Assembly: GCF_001083785.1 (NCBI RefSeq)
Contig: NZ_LAVL01000011.1
Location: forward strand, 52,310 to 116,309
Length of the DNA stretch: 64,000 nucleotides
Direction of reading: 5' to 3'
Origin: Nonomuraea sp. SBT364
GTDB lineage: Bacteria; Actinomycetota; Actinomycetes; Streptosporangiales; Streptosporangiaceae
Below, one piece after another: positions 62,830-64,000 of the stretch; position 1 is the stretch's first letter; every line of letters starts with the position of its first letter. Position numbers and translations under genes: made by a program. Below the pieces are notes generated by a model, which saw nothing but the letters and a program-made list of their open reading frames with translations, was not told the origin of the DNA and searched no databases.

Positions 62830-63690
62830 ATGGAGCCAGTGGCCGTAGGACTGATCGGGGCGGGGCCGTGGGCCGAGATGGCGCACGCGCCGATGCTGGC
62901 CAGGGGCCCGCACACCAGGCTCGCCGGTGTGTGGGCGCGGCGGCCCGAGTCGGCCGCCCGGCTCGGCGCGCCGGTGTTCGAGCGGGTGGAGGAGCTGTTC
63001 GACGCGTGCGAGGCCGTCGCGTTCTGCGTGCCGCCCGCCGTGCAGGCCGAGCTCGGGGTGCGCGCCGCCCGCGCGGGCAAGGCGCTGCTGCTGGAGAAGC
63101 CGCTCGCCGACTCGCTGGAGGGCGCGCGGCGGCTGGCCGGCGTCGTGGCCGAGACCGGCGTGCCCACCCAGATGGTGCTCACCCTGCGCTATGCCGCCGG
63201 GACCAGGGACTTCCTGACCCGGTGCGCCGAGATCGACCCGTTCGGCGGGCACGCCGCGAACGTCTCCGGCTCCCTCATGGGCGATCACCCGTTCGCCACC
63301 CCGTGGCGGCTGGAGCGGGGCGCGCTGCTCGACGTCGGCCCGCACGTGATCGACCTGCTCGGCGCCGCGCTCGGCCCCATCACCGGCGTGCGCGCCCACG
63401 GCGACCCGCTCACCTGGGTGGGGCTGCTGCTGGAGCACGAGGGCGGCGCCGTCAGCGAGGCGTCGCTGTGCCAGGCCGGGGTGGGCGAGCTGCCCCCGCC
63501 GAGCTTCGCCGTCTACGGCAGGAAGGGCACCGCCGTGCTGCCCCATGACGACGACGACCCGCTGGCGGTCATCGCCGAGGAGTTCGCCCGCACCGTCCGG
63601 CAGGGCGGCGGGCATCCGCTCGACGCCGCGCACGGACTCCGGCTCCAGGAGATCATCGCCGAGGCGGAGTCTCAAGTCCGCACCCCTTGA
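62830..63690 (+). CDS. Gfo/Idh/MocA-family oxidoreductase
   Basis: A 286-aa NAD(P)-dependent sugar or inositol dehydrogenase-like protein. The Rossmann start is VGLIGAGPWAEMAHAPML, the family motif EKP is in LLLEKPLADS, and the second domain has RGALLDVGPHVIDLLGAALG. It is a little shorter than the usual 330-380. The gene is separate, followed by the riboswitch. Confidence 0.92.
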   Translation: MEPVAVGLIGAGPWAEMAHAPMLARGPHTRLAGVWARRPESAARLGAPVFERVEELFDACEAVAFCVPPAVQAELGVRAARAGKALLLEKPLADSLEGARRLAGVVAETGVPTQMVLTLRYAAGTRDFLTRCAEIDPFGGHAANVSGSLMGDHPFATPWRLERGALLDVGPHVIDLLGAALGPITGVRAHGDPLTWVGLLLEHEGGAVSEASLCQAGVGELPPPSFAVYGRKGTAVLPHDDDDPLAVIAEEFARTVRQGGGHPLDAAHGLRLQEIIAEAESQVRTP

Positions 63691-63714
63691 CTTCGCCGCC
63701 GTTCCAAGGGATTG

Positions 63715-63850
63715 ATAACGTTTGTCCGACGCGCAGTGCTGCAGCGAAGTCCGGTGCGAGTCCGGCGCTGTCCCGCAACTGTCATAGCCAGGTCGCCTGC
63801 CTCTGCGTGACGTCATCAACCCTCGTGGAAAAGGGTGATCCGTCGCTCTT
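63715..63850 (+). promoter_or_regulatory. Cobalamin (B12) riboswitch
   Basis: GCAGCGAAGTCCGGTGCGAG (about 63742-63761) and TCCGGCGCTGTCCCGCAACTGT follow the conserved core of B12 riboswitches, and AGCCAGGTCGCCTGCC at 63786-63801 is the B12 box. It sits in the leader of the last gene. In actinomycetes such switches block expression when cobalamin is abundant. Confidence 0.9.
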
Positions 63851-63889
63851 AGCGGGTCTCTCGGTTCCGTCAGTGTGAAAGGACTACTC

Positions 63890-64000
63890 GTGAGGCCCGT
63901 ACGCACGGCCTTCGCGGGCGCGCTGCTGGGAACGCTCCTCCTGGCCGGTTGCGGCCAGAGTGGCACGACAGCCACCCCCGCCACCCCTACGAGAGGACCG
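63890..64000 (+). CDS. Lipoprotein under a B12 riboswitch (partial)
   Basis: Only the first 37 codons are inside the window: GTG 63890 behind AAAGGAC, then FAGALLGTLLLAGCGQSGT, a lipoprotein signal with lipobox LAGC. With the B12 riboswitch in its leader it is probably the cobalamin- or corrinoid-binding lipoprotein of a BtuFCD importer or a cobalt/iron chelate transporter. The rest of the gene is beyond the window. Confidence 0.8.
   Translation, partial: MRPVRTAFAGALLGTLLLAGCGQSGTTATPATPTRGP

Noticed and set aside
62725..63984. 419-codon minus-strand frame opposite the Gfo/Idh/MocA gene
   Set aside because: It covers a clear oxidoreductase and the riboswitch on the other strand. Only its last residues resemble the decayed membrane protein.
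1..64000. CRISPR array or secondary-metabolite gene cluster
   Set aside because: No regularly spaced repeats were found. No PKS, NRPS, terpene or RiPP core genes are present; the ABM, methyltransferase and SDR genes are isolated.

Overview
The window is GC-rich DNA from a sporulating-type actinomycete. The content (a WhiJ-like regulator set of an XRE/DUF5753 protein, a DUF397 protein and an RsbW-type ATPase; IdeR-type iron boxes; a streptogrisin-like protease; paired FtsX-type permeases; GTG starts; ATGA or TGATG gene overlaps) fits Streptosporangiales or Streptomycetales, possibly a Nonomuraea-like genome. That placement is an inference. No rRNA genes or core operons are present. One tRNA gene is present.

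Layout. 0-4.7 kb is a sugar-uptake and hydrolysis operon (lipoprotein, two MalFG-type permeases, GH1 glycosidase) behind two LacI-type palindromes. 4.8-11.7 kb is an ABC export-type operon of two MacB/LolD-like ATPases and two large FtsX permeases, the first carrying a frameshift. 11.7-20 kb is a patchwork of intact regulator/enzyme pairs (MerR/methyltransferase, carboxylesterase with a small membrane protein, SDR/HxlR) mixed with gene relics: an IS481-like transposase, a GNAT/PPOX chimera, a TetR gene, a questin-oxidase tail, an AraC tail and two serine-recombinase pieces. 20-22.3 kb holds an MFS exporter coupled to a MerR-PP2C fusion protein. 22.5-29 kb is an Rhs/polymorphic-toxin island of lower GC, broken by an IS5-family element that removed the front of a NucA/NucB nuclease toxin. 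An IS3 element, a tyrosine integrase and a tRNA-Met(CAT) at 30-34 kb end the accessory segment.

34.6-64 kb is mostly ordinary chromosome: RNA ligase, secreted S1 protease, a LysR regulator facing a small gene pair, a MoxR-like ATPase, a Na+/solute symporter, a DUF1445 hydro-lyase, a P-loop kinase, a stand-alone SecY paralogue, a two-component system, a phosphotriesterase-like protein lacking metal ligands, a GroES-like protein, an EEP hydrolase, an M20 peptidase, a divergent iron-siderophore uptake locus with IdeR boxes, a helicase-associated protein, the WhiJ-like module, a ZAS/MDMPI anti-sigma-like gene followed by a region-2-only sigma fragment, a histidine phosphatase and a Gfo/Idh/MocA oxidoreductase. 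At the right edge a cobalamin riboswitch precedes a cut-off lipoprotein gene.

Several otherwise well-conserved genes are split by single-base shifts or single in-frame stops. Some may be sequencing indels and some real decay; the two cannot be separated from this sequence alone.
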